Source: Micromonospora deserti | Lineage (GTDB): Bacteria > Actinomycetota > Actinomycetes > Mycobacteriales > Micromonosporaceae | Direction: 5' to 3' | Assembly: GCF_003236335.1 (NCBI RefSeq) | Contig: NZ_POUB01000004.1 | Location: 20,381-84,380 of the forward strand | DNA length: 64,000 nucleotides | In this document: one piece after another, positions 47,596 through 56,807 of the stretch | Layout of the letters: each line of letters starts with the position of its first letter | Numbering within the stretch: the stretch's first letter is position 1 | Made by a program: the position numbers and the translations under genes | Notes under the pieces: generated by a model | What the model saw: the letters and a program-made list of their open reading frames with translations, nothing else | What the model was told of the DNA's origin: nothing | The model's database searches: none

Positions 47596-48816
47596 TCACG
47601 GGATGGCCAGTGCTTCGGTCGGGGCCAGGCGGGAGGCCCGGACCGCGGGGTAGAAACCGGCTACGGCGCCGATGGCGAGGGTGGCGGCGAAGCCTCCGGC
47701 CATGACCCAGGCCGGGACGACGGTGGGCCAGTGCTGGGTATACGCATAGGCGGTGGTGACGGCGATGCCGAGCAGGACGCCACCGGCACCACCGAGTACG
47801 CACAGCAGCAGTGCTTCGGCCAGGAACTGCAGCCGTATCTGACCCCGGGTCGCGCCGAGCGAACGGCGTAAACCAATCTCCGCTCGGCGTTCCAGCACCG
47901 AAATCACCATCGTGTTGGCCACTCCCACGCCGCCCACGAGTAGGGCGACGGCGCCGAGACCGAGTAGCAGGCCGGTGAAGGCTTGGTCGGTAGCCTGCTT
48001 CGCGGCGAGCGCGTCGGAGGGTCGGGATACCTCGACCTCGTTTGGGTGCTGTGGGTTGGCGGTGGCCGCGAGTACCGATCGGACATCTTCCACGGCGTCC
48101 TCGCGGGTGCGGGTGTAGACCGTGGTGGGGTGACCGTCGAAGGCGAGTAGGGCTTGCGCCACCGGCCAGCCGATCAGCGCGGCCGAGTCAAGTTCGGGCG
48201 CCAGCTCCACCGGGTGGAGAATGCCCATCACGGTGAACCAGTGCCCGCCGAGCCAGATCTGCACGTCGGAGCCTGCGGCGCCGATGCCTAACCGCTCGGC
48301 CGCCACGCTGCCCAGGACGACGCCCGGGTAGCGGGCGGTGGCCTCGTTGAGCCAGCTCCCGTTCGCCACCTGGGCCCCGACGGTGGCGGGCAGGTCGGTG
48401 CGAGCCGCCAGCACCGCCAGACCGCCGGACTGTGCGGCGGGGACGCGGTCGTTGCGGTAGACCTTGGCGTTGGTCACGGCCCCTGTCGCGCTGACCGAGG
48501 TTACCGGCGGGATCCGGCTGATCATTCGGATCGCCTCGTCGGGCAGGTACGCCGCCTCGCCGGACAACGTCTTGCCGGGGCCGGCGGTGAGCAGGTTGGT
48601 GCCCAGTCGGTCCAGGGTGCGTTGCAGGTCGGCCTGGCTGGACGCGGAGATACCCACGACCGCCACCATGGCGGCGATGCCGATCGCGATGCCCAGGGCG
48701 GACAGGAACACCCGCGTCGACCGGGTACGCAATCCCGCGCTGCCGACGCGGAGCACATCGTCTGGTCTTAGCCGCCGGGCACGCAGAGCGGGCCGCCCAT
48801 CCGCCACGACACTCAT
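47596..48816 (-). CDS. MacB/FtsX-type ABC permease
   Basis: The 406-residue permease has one N-terminal helix (VFLSALGIAIGIAAMVAVVG), a large extracytoplasmic MacB_PCD domain (about 65-270) and three C-terminal helices, with VANTMVISVLERRAEIGLRRSLGATRGQ as the coupling region. This is the mechanotransmission topology of MacB-type systems, which act on substrates outside the membrane. It follows the ATPase gene and belongs to the operon running from the lipoprotein at 51167. Confidence 0.9.
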   Translation of the reverse strand: MSVVADGRPALRARRLRPDDVLRVGSAGLRTRSTRVFLSALGIAIGIAAMVAVVGISASSQADLQRTLDRLGTNLLTAGPGKTLSGEAAYLPDEAIRMISRIPPVTSVSATGAVTNAKVYRNDRVPAAQSGGLAVLAARTDLPATVGAQVANGSWLNEATARYPGVVLGSVAAERLGIGAAGSDVQIWLGGHWFTVMGILHPVELAPELDSAALIGWPVAQALLAFDGHPTTVYTRTREDAVEDVRSVLAATANPQHPNEVEVSRPSDALAAKQATDQAFTGLLLGLGAVALLVGGVGVANTMVISVLERRAEIGLRRSLGATRGQIRLQFLAEALLLCVLGGAGGVLLGIAVTTAYAYTQHWPTVVPAWVMAGGFAATLAIGAVAGFYPAVRASRLAPTEALAIP

Positions 48817-48889
48817 CGCCAGCCCCCACTCCGTCGCTCGGCGCTCATCCGCCGCCGTGCTAATCGCCGTTGCCTCGCGACTACGCCCA

Positions 48890-49573
48890 TCAGGCCGGCA
48901 CCTCCGCGTCGGTGACGATCTGGCCGTCACGCATTTCCACCCGGCGCGGCAGTTGTGCGGCGATGTCCCGGTCGTGGGTGATGATCACGACGGTGGTACC
49001 CGCCGCGGCGAGGTCGCGCAGCAGGGCCATCACGGCGGCACCTGTGCCGGTGTCCAGGTTTCCGGTCGGCTCGTCGGCCAGCAGCAGCGCCGGTTCACCC
49101 ACGACCGCCCGGGCGATCGCCACCCGTTGCCGTTCGCCGCCGGACAGCTCGTGCGGTAGGTGGTCCAGCCGGTGCGCCAGACCTACCCGGTCCAGCGCCG
49201 CTCCGGCTCGGCGGCGGCGCTGGCGTACCGGCACGCCCGCGTAGAGCAGCCCGTCCGCGACGTTGTTCAGCACGCTGACCCCCGGCGCCAGGTGAAACTG
49301 CTGGAACACGAAACCGATCCGGGCCGCCCGCAACGCGGAGACCTCGCGATCGGACAGCTCCGCCACGTCGTACCCGTCGACCCGCACGGTGCCGCCGGAC
49401 GGCCGGTCCAGCGTGCCCATCAGATTCAGCATGGTGGACTTGCCCGAACCGGACGGGCCGACCACCGCGACCAGGTCGCCGTACCCGATGCGCAGCGACA
49501 CCCCGCGCAGCGCGGCCACCCCGCCCGGGTAGACCCGTCTGGCCCCGTCGAGCGCGACCACGGCCCGGCTCAC
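48890..49573 (-). CDS. MacB/LolD-type ABC ATPase
   Basis: The 227-residue ATPase has Walker A (GPSGSGKST), Q-loop (FVFQQFHL), signature (LSGGERQR), Walker B with Glu ([12 protein letters not shown]) and the switch His (IITHD). The motif set matches the MacB/LolD group. It starts at GTG overlapping the adaptor stop by four bases. It powers the FtsX-type permease encoded next. Confidence 0.94.
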   Translation of the reverse strand: MSRAVVALDGARRVYPGGVAALRGVSLRIGYGDLVAVVGPSGSGKSTMLNLMGTLDRPSGGTVRVDGYDVAELSDREVSALRAARIGFVFQQFHLAPGVSVLNNVADGLLYAGVPVRQRRRRAGAALDRVGLAHRLDHLPHELSGGERQRVAIARAVVGEPALLLADEPTGNLDTGTGAAVMALLRDLAAAGTTVVIITHDRDIAAQLPRRVEMRDGQIVTDAEVPA

Positions 49574-50658
49574 TTCGGCACCCCCACCACGGTGTCGGTG
49601 GTGATCCCGTCGCCGCTGACCTCCACCCGACCCCCGGCGAACATCCCGGTCTCGACGGCCACGATCTGGGTGGTGCTGCCCTCAACGACCTGGACGCCGT
49701 ACCCGCCCTCGGCGAGCGCGAGCAGCGCGAGAATGGGTACTGTCAGGACGTCCTTGTGCTGGCTGGCCACGAACGTGACCTTGACGGGACTCTCGTCCAG
49801 CGAGCCGAGCTTCTTCTGGTCAGCGATGGAGACGATGACCTCGACGGTGGTGGTCGTCGACCCGCCGCTGCTGCCCGTCTGGGTCTCGGCGACCCGGCCC
49901 ACACTGGCCACGGCACCGGCCACTGTGGACTCGTCGGGCAGTTTCACCGTCACCTTTGCCCCCGTCTTGGCCAGACCACGCTTACTCAGCTCCAGGTCGA
50001 CCGAGACCTGGCGGGTGGTGCCGGTATATGTCAGCACCGGGCCGCCGGCCGGGGCACCGATCTCCGCCTTGCGCTCGGCGACGCGGATCGCCCCGGGCGC
50101 GTAGACCACCGCCTCCGGCGTGACCGCCCCGGTCTGGGTCAGGCCGAGATCCTCCTGCCAATCCTTGACGGCCGCGGCCGTCGCCGAGCTGTACGTGTCG
50201 TCCACCGTGAAGCCCCGGTAGCCCAAGGCGGCGAGATTCTGCTCGAACTGCTTGACGTCGCTGCCGGTGACGCCCGATGCGAGGGTCCGGTACATCGGGA
50301 CCGAACCGTACAGCAGCACCACCGGCTTTTCGTCCACTTTGTACACCGTCTTACCGCGCTCTACTGTGGATCCCGGTGTTGGCAGCCAGGTGACCCGGCC
50401 GCTGCCCTGGCCGTTGACCGACGTCACGGCCCCGTATCCCAGGGTTCCGTCCACGTCCGCGGTCTCGGTGAGCGTCATCCGGGTGACCTTCGCCGTACCC
50501 GGGGGCATCGTGCTGGACGCCGGCTTTTCGGTGGTGCCGCCGCCGAACCCGAGCGCCGCCGCAGTCCCACCACCGACAGTCACCAGGACCACACCCGCCA
50601 TGGCCAGAACGCGTATCCGTCGCCGGCGCCGCCGGGCGCCGACCGTACCCTCGCTCAT
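49570..50658 (-). CDS. Membrane-fusion (HlyD-type) adaptor with peptidoglycan-binding domain
   Basis: About 362 residues from ATG 50658: one membrane anchor ([20 protein letters not shown]), a beta-barrel/lipoyl-type part, and an inserted peptidoglycan-binding domain ([18 protein letters not shown], then [18 protein letters not shown]). This combination is common in Gram-positive MacAB-like efflux systems, where the adaptor contacts the wall. The ATG overlaps the upstream lipoprotein gene's TGA by four bases. Confidence 0.9.
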   Translation of the reverse strand: MSEGTVGARRRRRRIRVLAMAGVVLVTVGGGTAAALGFGGGTTEKPASSTMPPGTAKVTRMTLTETADVDGTLGYGAVTSVNGQGSGRVTWLPTPGSTVERGKTVYKVDEKPVVLLYGSVPMYRTLASGVTGSDVKQFEQNLAALGYRGFTVDDTYSSATAAAVKDWQEDLGLTQTGAVTPEAVVYAPGAIRVAERKAEIGAPAGGPVLTYTGTTRQVSVDLELSKRGLAKTGAKVTVKLPDESTVAGAVASVGRVAETQTGSSGGSTTTTVEVIVSIADQKKLGSLDESPVKVTFVASQHKDVLTVPILALLALAEGGYGVQVVEGSTTQIVAVETGMFAGGRVEVSGDGITTDTVVGVPK

Positions 50659-51167
50659 GAGCCCGGCCCCGGTTGCAGAGCGGCGCACGCCTCCTCCGCC
50701 GCCTGGTAGGCGGCGTCCTCGGGATCGATCCCGGCGCCTTGGATGTCCATAAGACCATCGGCCTGCGGATCCGGGAACTTGGCGATACCGTGCTCACGCA
50801 TGCACTGCGCGAACTTGCGCAGCTGATCGATCCGCTCCGCGCTTGGCTGCCGCAGTTCGCCGCCGTCGGGCATGTACTGCCGGCACGCCTCGGTCGCGGC
50901 GTCCAGCTTGTCCTTGCTGGCAGCGCCCTTACCGAAGACGCTCGACCCGTCCGTGCCCGGGTCGGGCATGTCGATACCCTGGTCGCGCATGCACTGGGCG
51001 AACTTGAGCGCCCGCTCATCGCTGGACAGGCTCGCCGTCGCCGCCGGCGTCGCACCCCCGCTCCCGCCGCCCGCGGTCGGAATGTCGCTGCCCTTCTCCG
51101 AGCCGCAGGCAGCCACCGCGAGCACCAACACGGGGACGATCACGGCCAGACCTAATCTCGTTCTCAT
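50655..51167 (-). CDS. Lipoprotein with two CMRxxGI motifs
   Basis: The 170-residue precursor has a lipobox (VLAVAAC). The mature part contains two related segments, KFAQCMRDQGIDMPDPG and KFAQCMREHGIAKFPDPQ, each with a Cys that could pair. This family is frequent in actinomycetes beside MacB-like ABC systems, and its function is unproved. As the first gene of the operon it lies 199 bp from the divergent response regulator gene, so the intergenic region probably carries both promoters. Confidence 0.85.
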   Translation of the reverse strand: MRTRLGLAVIVPVLVLAVAACGSEKGSDIPTAGGGSGGATPAATASLSSDERALKFAQCMRDQGIDMPDPGTDGSSVFGKGAASKDKLDAATEACRQYMPDGGELRQPSAERIDQLRKFAQCMREHGIAKFPDPQADGLMDIQGAGIDPEDAAYQAAEEACAALQPGPGS

Positions 51168-51366
51168 CGGCGCACTCCTCAGGATGAGTCGGCCGGAACC
51201 GCCCGGCACGACTCGTAAAGGTGTATCGCCGGGACAGTTGCGGGAATGTTTCACGGCCGAACGACCAGCCGACCGAAGCGACGAAACGACGCCGCAACAG
51301 GATCCCGGGCAAACTTGGAAAGCCGGGTACCCACGACCCGGCGGCACGGCGGGAAGGGGCAGGGCA

Positions 51367-52020
51367 GTGCGGATACTTGTCATCGAGGACAACGCAGAAA
51401 TAGCCGAGATAGTCGCCGCCGGACTACGCCGGAAGCAGATGACTGTTGATGTCGCGCTGGACGGACGAACCGGCCTTAACCGCGCGGTCGACAACGACTA
51501 CGACGTCATCGTGCTCGACCGGGATCTACCCGGCGTCCACGGCGACACGATCTGCAAGAAACTGGTCACGGACGGCTGCCGCAGCCGCATCCTCATGCTC
51601 ACCGCCGCGGACTCCAACGACGACCTGGTCGACGGGCTCCGACTCGGCGCCGACGACTACCTACCCAAGCCGTTCGACTTCCCAGTGCTGGTCGCCCGGA
51701 TCGGCGCGCTCGCCCGCCGTGTGCACCCCGTCCTACCTCCCATCCTTCGCCACGGCGACGTCGTGCTCGACGCCGCGCGCCGCACCGCGTACCGAGGAGA
51801 ACGGCCGGTGGAGCTCACACCCAAGGAGTTCGGAGTGCTGGAGGTGCTGCTGGCCGCGCAGGGCCGCACGGTCTCCGCCGAAGAACTCCTGGAACGGGTG
51901 TGGGACGAGTTCGCCGACCCGTTCACCACCGCCGTCAGGGTCACCATGAGCCGGCTCCGTACCAAGCTCGGTGACCCACCGGTCATCGAAACAGTGGCCA
52001 AATCCGGCTACCGGATCTGA
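51367..52020 (+). CDS. OmpR-family response regulator
   Basis: The 217-residue regulator has receiver acidic residues (VIEDN), phosphoacceptor Asp51 (VIVLDRDLP), the conserved Lys in DYLPKPFDF, and a C-terminal OmpR-type winged helix (LTPKEFGVLEVLLAAQGRTV, ending ETVAKSGYRI). Start GTG 51367 has AAGGGG upstream. The kinase gene begins one base after its stop. The divergent ABC efflux operon is the obvious target. Confidence 0.94.
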   Translation: MRILVIEDNAEIAEIVAAGLRRKQMTVDVALDGRTGLNRAVDNDYDVIVLDRDLPGVHGDTICKKLVTDGCRSRILMLTAADSNDDLVDGLRLGADDYLPKPFDFPVLVARIGALARRVHPVLPPILRHGDVVLDAARRTAYRGERPVELTPKEFGVLEVLLAAQGRTVSAEELLERVWDEFADPFTTAVRVTMSRLRTKLGDPPVIETVAKSGYRI

Positions 52021-52021
52021 G

Positions 52022-53380
52022 GTGGCTTTGTTGAAGCGACTCCCATGGCACCCGCGGCTACCGCAGCGCACGGTGCGGACAAGACTGACGCTGCTCTACG
52101 GCGGCCTCTTCCTGGTCTGCGGCATCGGATTGCTTGCCACCACCTATGTTCTGCTGCAACACACGAGCACCAGCGTTTTCTGGGCCAGCCAGGAGAGCAT
52201 CCTCGTGGTCCGCCAGGACGGCAGCACCTTCGTGGTCAAACCGGACAGCATCCAGCCTCTAGCTAAGGACACCCAAGGCGATCCAGGCTCGGTCACAGGC
52301 CCGCCGCCGAACGGCACATTGAATCCGCAACAGGTCCAAGCCGCGAACGACCTGCTGGCGAAGCGCGAGAACGGCAACAACCACACGCTCCTCACCCGAT
52401 CGGGGGCCGCGTTTGCCCTCATGTTCGCCGTATCCCTGGGACTCAGCTGGCTAGCGGCCGGTAGGATCCTGCGCCCGATACGCACCATCACCACCTCGAC
52501 TCGCCAGATCTCCGCCACCAACCTCCACCGGCGCCTCGCCCTGCAAGGCCCCGGCGACGAACTGAAAGAACTCGGCGACACCATCGACGACCTGCTCGCC
52601 CGCCTGGAGGCGTCGTTCCAGTCCCAACGCCGGTTCGTGGCCAACGCCTCACACGAACTGCGTACCCCACTCACCCTGCAGCGCCTAGTGGTCCAGGTCG
52701 CCCTGGCCGACCCCGACGCCACCGTCGAATCGCTCCGCACCGCCCACGAACGCGTGCTCAACACGACGTACCAACAGGAACAGCTGATCAACGCGCTACT
52801 GACCCTGGCCTGCGGAGAGCGCGGGCTCGACCGCCGGCAGCCGGTCGATCTGACCGACGTGACCACCGAGGTACTCCTCGCTCGGGAAACCGAGACCGGC
52901 CGACGCGGGCTGCGGCTCACCACCCGACTCGACCAGGCCCACATCCTCGGCGACCCGCGCCTGATCGAACGCCTCGTGGTCAACCTCGTCGACAACGCGC
53001 TGCGGTACAACGTGGCCTCCGGTCGGCTTGAGGTATCGACCACGACCAGGGCCGGCACCGCGATGCTCACAGTGACAAACTCCGGTCCGGTGGTACCGGC
53101 CGACCAGGTGTCCCGGTTGTTCCAGCCGTTCCAGCGCATCGACGCGGACCGGACCCACCACGACGGCGGCCTCGGCCTCGGGCTATCCATCGTCCAGGCC
53201 ATCGCGAACGCACACAACGCCACCATCTCAGCCCACCCGCGCCCCGAGGGCGGTATGGAAATCACCGTGACCTTCCCCAGCGCCGAACACCCGGTCGCCG
53301 CCGGCACCCGCCCCGGACTCACGGCCGCGGAGCGAAACTGGGAAACCACACCCCTATCAGAGATCAAACCAGCGTGTTAA
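52022..53380 (+). CDS. EnvZ-type sensor histidine kinase
   Basis: The 452-residue kinase has two membrane helices (about 23-45 and 122-142) with a short extracytoplasmic loop, a HAMP domain, a HisKA domain with His211 (NASHELRTPLT), and a HATPase with N box NLVDNALRYN and G boxes GGLGLGLSI. Start is GTG 52022, one base after the response regulator. The sensed signal is unknown; a small loop suits detection of membrane-active compounds exported by the divergent efflux system. Confidence 0.94.
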   Translation: MALLKRLPWHPRLPQRTVRTRLTLLYGGLFLVCGIGLLATTYVLLQHTSTSVFWASQESILVVRQDGSTFVVKPDSIQPLAKDTQGDPGSVTGPPPNGTLNPQQVQAANDLLAKRENGNNHTLLTRSGAAFALMFAVSLGLSWLAAGRILRPIRTITTSTRQISATNLHRRLALQGPGDELKELGDTIDDLLARLEASFQSQRRFVANASHELRTPLTLQRLVVQVALADPDATVESLRTAHERVLNTTYQQEQLINALLTLACGERGLDRRQPVDLTDVTTEVLLARETETGRRGLRLTTRLDQAHILGDPRLIERLVVNLVDNALRYNVASGRLEVSTTTRAGTAMLTVTNSGPVVPADQVSRLFQPFQRIDADRTHHDGGLGLGLSIVQAIANAHNATISAHPRPEGGMEITVTFPSAEHPVAAGTRPGLTAAERNWETTPLSEIKPAC

Positions 53381-53556
53381 TCATCTGCACGCCCTTAGAA
53401 CCCCGCCTCCCGCGATGTCTTGACACAGAGGGGAGCCACGTCCGAGCGCTGGCGGCCGGCGCCGACGTCACCTTGAGTGACGAGCGCCTCGCGGCATGGA
53501 AACCCGTCGCCGCCGCCCTGGTCATCCTCCACATCGAGCACGGACGAACCACATGA
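53374..53556 (+). CDS. Short hypothetical frame after the kinase
   Basis: A 60-codon frame starting at GTG 53374 overlaps the kinase end and encodes SHVRALAAGADVTLSDERL and a hydrophobic end (AALVILHIEHGRTT). It could be the tail of a lost gene. Its stop overlaps the next frame by four bases, hinting at a real pair, but no family is known. Confidence 0.3.
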   Translation: MLIICTPLEPRLPRCLDTEGSHVRALAAGADVTLSDERLAAWKPVAAALVILHIEHGRTT

Positions 53557-53735
53557 ACCGGACACCACGCACAGTCACCGACCATTACTCGGAAAGGCTC
53601 AATGGCTTCGTAGGCCGCCTCCTGGGAGCCTCTGGAGAGTTGGACCTGTGTCGACTACCAACCCCCAGGCTTGACGACAGTCGTCCGTTACGCTGTCTCC
53701 GACTCCACCAGTCGGAAGCGGGGCCAACAGGGTGA
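53553..53735 (+). CDS. Short hypothetical frame
   Basis: A 60-codon frame from ATG 53553 overlaps the preceding frame by ATGA. Its product (RTVTDHYSERLNGFVGRLLG and a low-complexity end) has no recognised domain. It may be chance coding just upstream of the CRISPR leader-like segment. Confidence 0.25.
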   Translation: MNRTPRTVTDHYSERLNGFVGRLLGASGELDLCRLPTPRLDDSRPLRCLRLHQSEAGPTG

Positions 53736-53747
53736 ACAATCTGCCAG

Positions 53748-53800
53748 CCAAAGTGAATGAAACTGGCGCAGTTGATCTTTAGAACCCCAGGTCAAGAAGC
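53748..53800 (+). promoter_or_regulatory. CRISPR leader-like segment
   Basis: An A-rich stretch (CCAAAGTGAATGAAAC, then TTGATCTTTAGAACC) directly precedes the lone CRISPR repeat. Its composition contrasts with the GC-rich surroundings and resembles type I-E leaders. This identification is from general appearance only. Confidence 0.45.
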
Positions 53801-53829
53801 CTGCTCCCCGCGCACGCGGGGGTGATCCC
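53801..53829 (+). CRISPR. Orphan 29-bp type I-E CRISPR repeat, copy 2
   Basis: This unit is identical over 29 bp to 8589-8617. It follows a leader-like segment but is not followed by a second repeat; 26 bp later the sequence becomes the 3' part of a DUF4192 gene. No cas gene is nearby. Confidence 0.85.
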
Positions 53830-53854
53830 GCGCCCAGGTGGAGCAGCAGCAGCG

Positions 53855-54694
53855 CCACGCGGTGAGCGCGAGGAGGGTTGCCGGTGCCGGTACGAGCGCC
53901 TCCTCGGCGCGGCGGGTGACGTCCGCCCAAAACGTGACGTGCCGGTCATGCGGCTCGGTGAGGTCTACGGCAAGGTCCCGCACCGATGGCCGCTTCAGGA
54001 GCAGGGTGAGCCAGGCCGCCTCGTCGTCGGTGAGACGCTTGCCGCCATCGTGCTATCGCAGCGCGTCGCGGACCGCTTGCGCGCCGGCCTCGTCCACGCC
54101 GGTGCTGCCGGCGGCGCTCACCGTCTTCAGGCGGGTGACCGCCGCCCTGGTGGCGTCGCGCATGCCATCACGGGCGGCACCGTCGACGGGCGCGAACCGA
54201 GCGGCCACGGCCGCCCTGTCCGGTAGCGCGACCAGCCCGGCGGCGGTTGCCTGCACCGCGACGAGTGAGGCGGTGGGGTCGAACGGGATTCCCTGCGGTG
54301 GGCAGCAGGCGGGGTTGTCGCAGTCGAGGTTGAAGACCCGTGTACCGGCGACCCGCAGCAGCTCCCGGACGGGGATACCGCTGGCCGTGAACGCCTGGCC
54401 GACGGTGCGCAGTGCCGGGTCAACGTGGTCGGTGTCCCCGTAGCCGACGATCATGAGGTCGGTGATCGGCTGCTGCCGCACGACCGGGACCAGGTTGGCG
54501 GCGAGGTCCACGAGTTGGCTTGCGGGAGTACCGGGGGTGGGCAGGTCGCTGCGGGCGGCGAAGACGATCTGGCGGTCCCTGCTGGCGATCACGACGATGC
54601 TGCCGTCGCTGGGTCTGAAGCCGAGCAGGTACGGCACCGCGGTCACCAGGTCGGCTGGGGATCGCACGGTCAGCTTGTTGTCTGGGAACGGCAT
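53855..54694 (-). pseudogene. DUF4192 protein gene, amber-interrupted and truncated
   Basis: From ATG 54694 (GGAG upstream) the frame encodes a DUF4192 protein: RSPADLVTAVPYLLGFRPSD, VVIASRDRQIV and NLDCDNPACCPPQG. An in-frame TAG at 54053 follows RDALR; the same frame then continues (HDGGKRLTDDEAAWLTLLLK, and on to ATLLALTAW) to about 53855, where homology stops near the CRISPR repeat. A TAC-to-TAG change would explain the stop. DUF4192 genes are frequent on actinomycete plasmids and integrative elements; function is unknown. Confidence 0.8.
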
Positions 54695-54738
54695 GATGAT
54701 CTCCAATGCGGATTACAGGTGGGTAGATGACCGAGGGT

Positions 54739-55926
54739 TCAGTCGCTGTCGGGGTCCAGGTAGAGGTCGATACCGACGGTCTCGACGCTGGCGGTCACCG
54801 TGACCAGGGCGTAGTCGATGCCGGCCAGCGCTTGGGCCAGGTCTGCGCGGGCAAGGACCTCGGCCATCGCCGTCGCGTCGTCGGAGGTGGCGTGGCCGCG
54901 GAGCCACATGTCGTACTCGTGCCGCCACGGAATCCGCCAGCTGTCCTGGTCGCGCGTGGCGTACTCGGGGATGGTCCAGCCGTACGCGGTCCACGGCCGC
55001 GTCTCGTCCGGGCTGCTGGTGGTGGCCGCCCGCATCACGTCCCGTGCCGCGTCGCAGGCCTCCCGCGCGGTACCGGCGCCGGCCGGCAGCGTCAGGTCGG
55101 CGACCACCGTGACGTGGTGTGCCTGAGGCAGCCGGTCGAGCCCGAGATCGACCAGGAGCCGGTCGACCCGCTGCGCCGTGTGTTGATAGATGCCCCCGAT
55201 CTCGTCGTCGACCAGGGCGCGGATCGCGCGGGCGCGGATGCTGCGTCGCAGGTCGGCGAGGGCCTGCACCGCCGCGTCACGTGCCGCCGTCGCGGCGGTG
55301 AGGTCGTCTGCGAGTTCGGTTAGCTGCGCCGCGCCGGCGACGGCCGGCGCATCGGCGTCGATGTCGTCCTGCGGGACGTCGTCGGGGCCGTCGGCGGCCT
55401 GCCACCTCAGCGCGGTTAGAGTGATGCCAGCGTCAGCCAGCGTGCTCAGGTGGCCCTCCACGATCGCGCGGGCGGCTTCGTACGCGTCGGCCTCGCGGGT
55501 CGCCGTGACCCATGTCTGGAGCGTGACCTGCGCGGTGATCCGGTACCGCTGCGGCCCAGGCTGGTCGCTGCCGTTCGGCACAGGCGTCACGTCGATGACA
55601 TGTTTCGGGTAGACCGCCATCGCCGGCTGCAGCAGGCGCAGCTCGTCCGGTACGCCGAAGCGGGCCTGCTTGCGGGCCTCGTGGTGGTCAGTGTGCGACC
55701 GCGTGTGCGACAGCTGAGCTTCGGCGGAGACGGTCCATCGTTGCGGCAGCGGTTCCAGGCCCCACGTGGCGAGGGCGTCCTCGCAGCCGGGCCGGCAGAT
55801 CAGCCGGTTGCACGTGGCGATGAGCGCGGAACGGGCCTCGACGGCCAGGGTCTGCCGCTGCTCGATGGCGGCGATCGTCTCGGCGTGCAGGGTACGGATC
55901 TTGTCCGTAAGGCTCGCGCTGGTCAT
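54739..55926 (-). CDS. Hypothetical 395-residue protein
   Basis: The product is soluble and mainly helical, with Ala/Asp-rich stretches, a short Cys pair near the start (ATCNRLICRPGC) and two similar beta-alpha segments (YRITAQVTLQTWVTATREAD and HVTVVADLTLPAGAGTAREA). The internal similarity suggests a duplicated domain. No family is recognised. The ATG overlaps the upstream small gene by four bases and the DUF4192 gene follows 44 bp later, so they form an operon of mobile-element type. Confidence 0.75.
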   Translation of the reverse strand: MTSASLTDKIRTLHAETIAAIEQRQTLAVEARSALIATCNRLICRPGCEDALATWGLEPLPQRWTVSAEAQLSHTRSHTDHHEARKQARFGVPDELRLLQPAMAVYPKHVIDVTPVPNGSDQPGPQRYRITAQVTLQTWVTATREADAYEAARAIVEGHLSTLADAGITLTALRWQAADGPDDVPQDDIDADAPAVAGAAQLTELADDLTAATAARDAAVQALADLRRSIRARAIRALVDDEIGGIYQHTAQRVDRLLVDLGLDRLPQAHHVTVVADLTLPAGAGTAREACDAARDVMRAATTSSPDETRPWTAYGWTIPEYATRDQDSWRIPWRHEYDMWLRGHATSDDATAMAEVLARADLAQALAGIDYALVTVTASVETVGIDLYLDPDSD

Positions 55927-56117
55927 CGCTGCGACGCCCGCTTGCCGGCGATGACCAGGTGGGTGTCCGCGACTGACTCGGCGCATGGAGCCAGCGCCAC
56001 GGGGTGGGCCAGGCGGGAACGGGTGTTCTCGCCGACGAGTGCGGTGACACCGCTGAGGAGATCGGGCGGGGCTGCGTTGTGATGGTCGGCGCGGAAGCCG
56101 CCGTGTGCCAGGTGCAT
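55923..56117 (-). CDS. Small hypothetical protein with a strong ribosome site
   Basis: ATG 56117 is preceded by AAGGAGG at ideal spacing. The 64-residue product (MHLAHGGFRADHHNAAPPD to VIAGKRASQR) has no membrane segment or known domain. Its TGA overlaps the next gene's ATG. It is the first gene of the operon and lies just after a leader hairpin. It may be a leader-coupled regulator or a true small protein. Confidence 0.6.
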   Translation of the reverse strand: MHLAHGGFRADHHNAAPPDLLSGVTALVGENTRSRLAHPVALAPCAESVADTHLVIAGKRASQR

Positions 56118-56140
56118 TGGTCCTCCTTGAGACATGAAGA

Positions 56141-56166
56141 AGGCGGCCACCGGGTGGTGGCCGCCT
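56141..56166 (-). terminator. 11-bp perfect hairpin in operon leader
   Basis: AGGCGGCCACC and GGTGGCCGCCT pair perfectly around a 4-nt loop. In the minus-strand transcript the stem is followed by UUCUUC and, 14 nt later, by the ribosome site of the 64-residue gene. This position suits an attenuator or leader terminator. Confidence 0.5.
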
Positions 56167-56359
56167 GAAGGGATGGGGATGCCGCGCCGCGCCCCCAGTC
56201 GCATGGGCGAGGGGCGCGGGGGTCTGTGGTGCCGGATCCGAGGCTGGCGGCGGCGGCCGACCGGAAGTGGTGGGCACGATGCCGTCGCGCGAGGCATCAG
56301 ATCTGAGGCACATAAGAAGTAAGGAGAAACCTCAGGTTACCCGTGCGGGGAGCCCGTCG

Positions 56360-56405
56360 GCCGGGCTGTCAGGTTCGGCCTCCCGACAGAACCTGACAGC
56401 CCGGC
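56360..56405. repeat. 17-bp perfect inverted repeat with 12-bp spacer
   Basis: GCCGGGCTGTCAGGTTC at 56360-56376 is repeated in inverse at 56389-56405. A further partial copy, CTGTCAGGT, follows at about 56418. The arms are unlike the local background and no T-tract follows. Confidence 0.8.
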
Positions 56406-56807
56406 GATGCCCGCGCTCCTGTCAGGTCTGCTCGTCAAAGCGGAACCCGGCGGGACTGCGGTACAGCGTGCTGATCGCGGCAGCCGCCGGTCCCGCTCTG
56501 CCCGGCCAGTGACGGGATACCAGGTGCGGGACTCATCGCCCCGAGCGACCCAGTCCCGCTGCGCCCTGGATCGGACTCGCTCGCCGGTCACCGGCGGGCC
56601 GGGGACCCGGCCATCGGGACCGTCCCCTGTCTGGCCGTTGCCGAGGCGGCCCCAGAGATAGAGCATGGCATGGCTATGACGGACGAGATGGGCTCCACCG
56701 GGACGGCCATAACTCCCCACCACGGGCTGACTGTCGCTGCTCCCGGTTACCGAAGGTAGCCGGCGCTGGTGCTTACCGCGCGGCGATCAGCGCCGACCCG
56801 CGCGTTG

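Noticed and set aside
53688..53983. Minus-strand frames across the second CRISPR repeat
   Set aside because: They combine the repeat with the broken 3' part of the DUF4192 gene; no independent gene is present.
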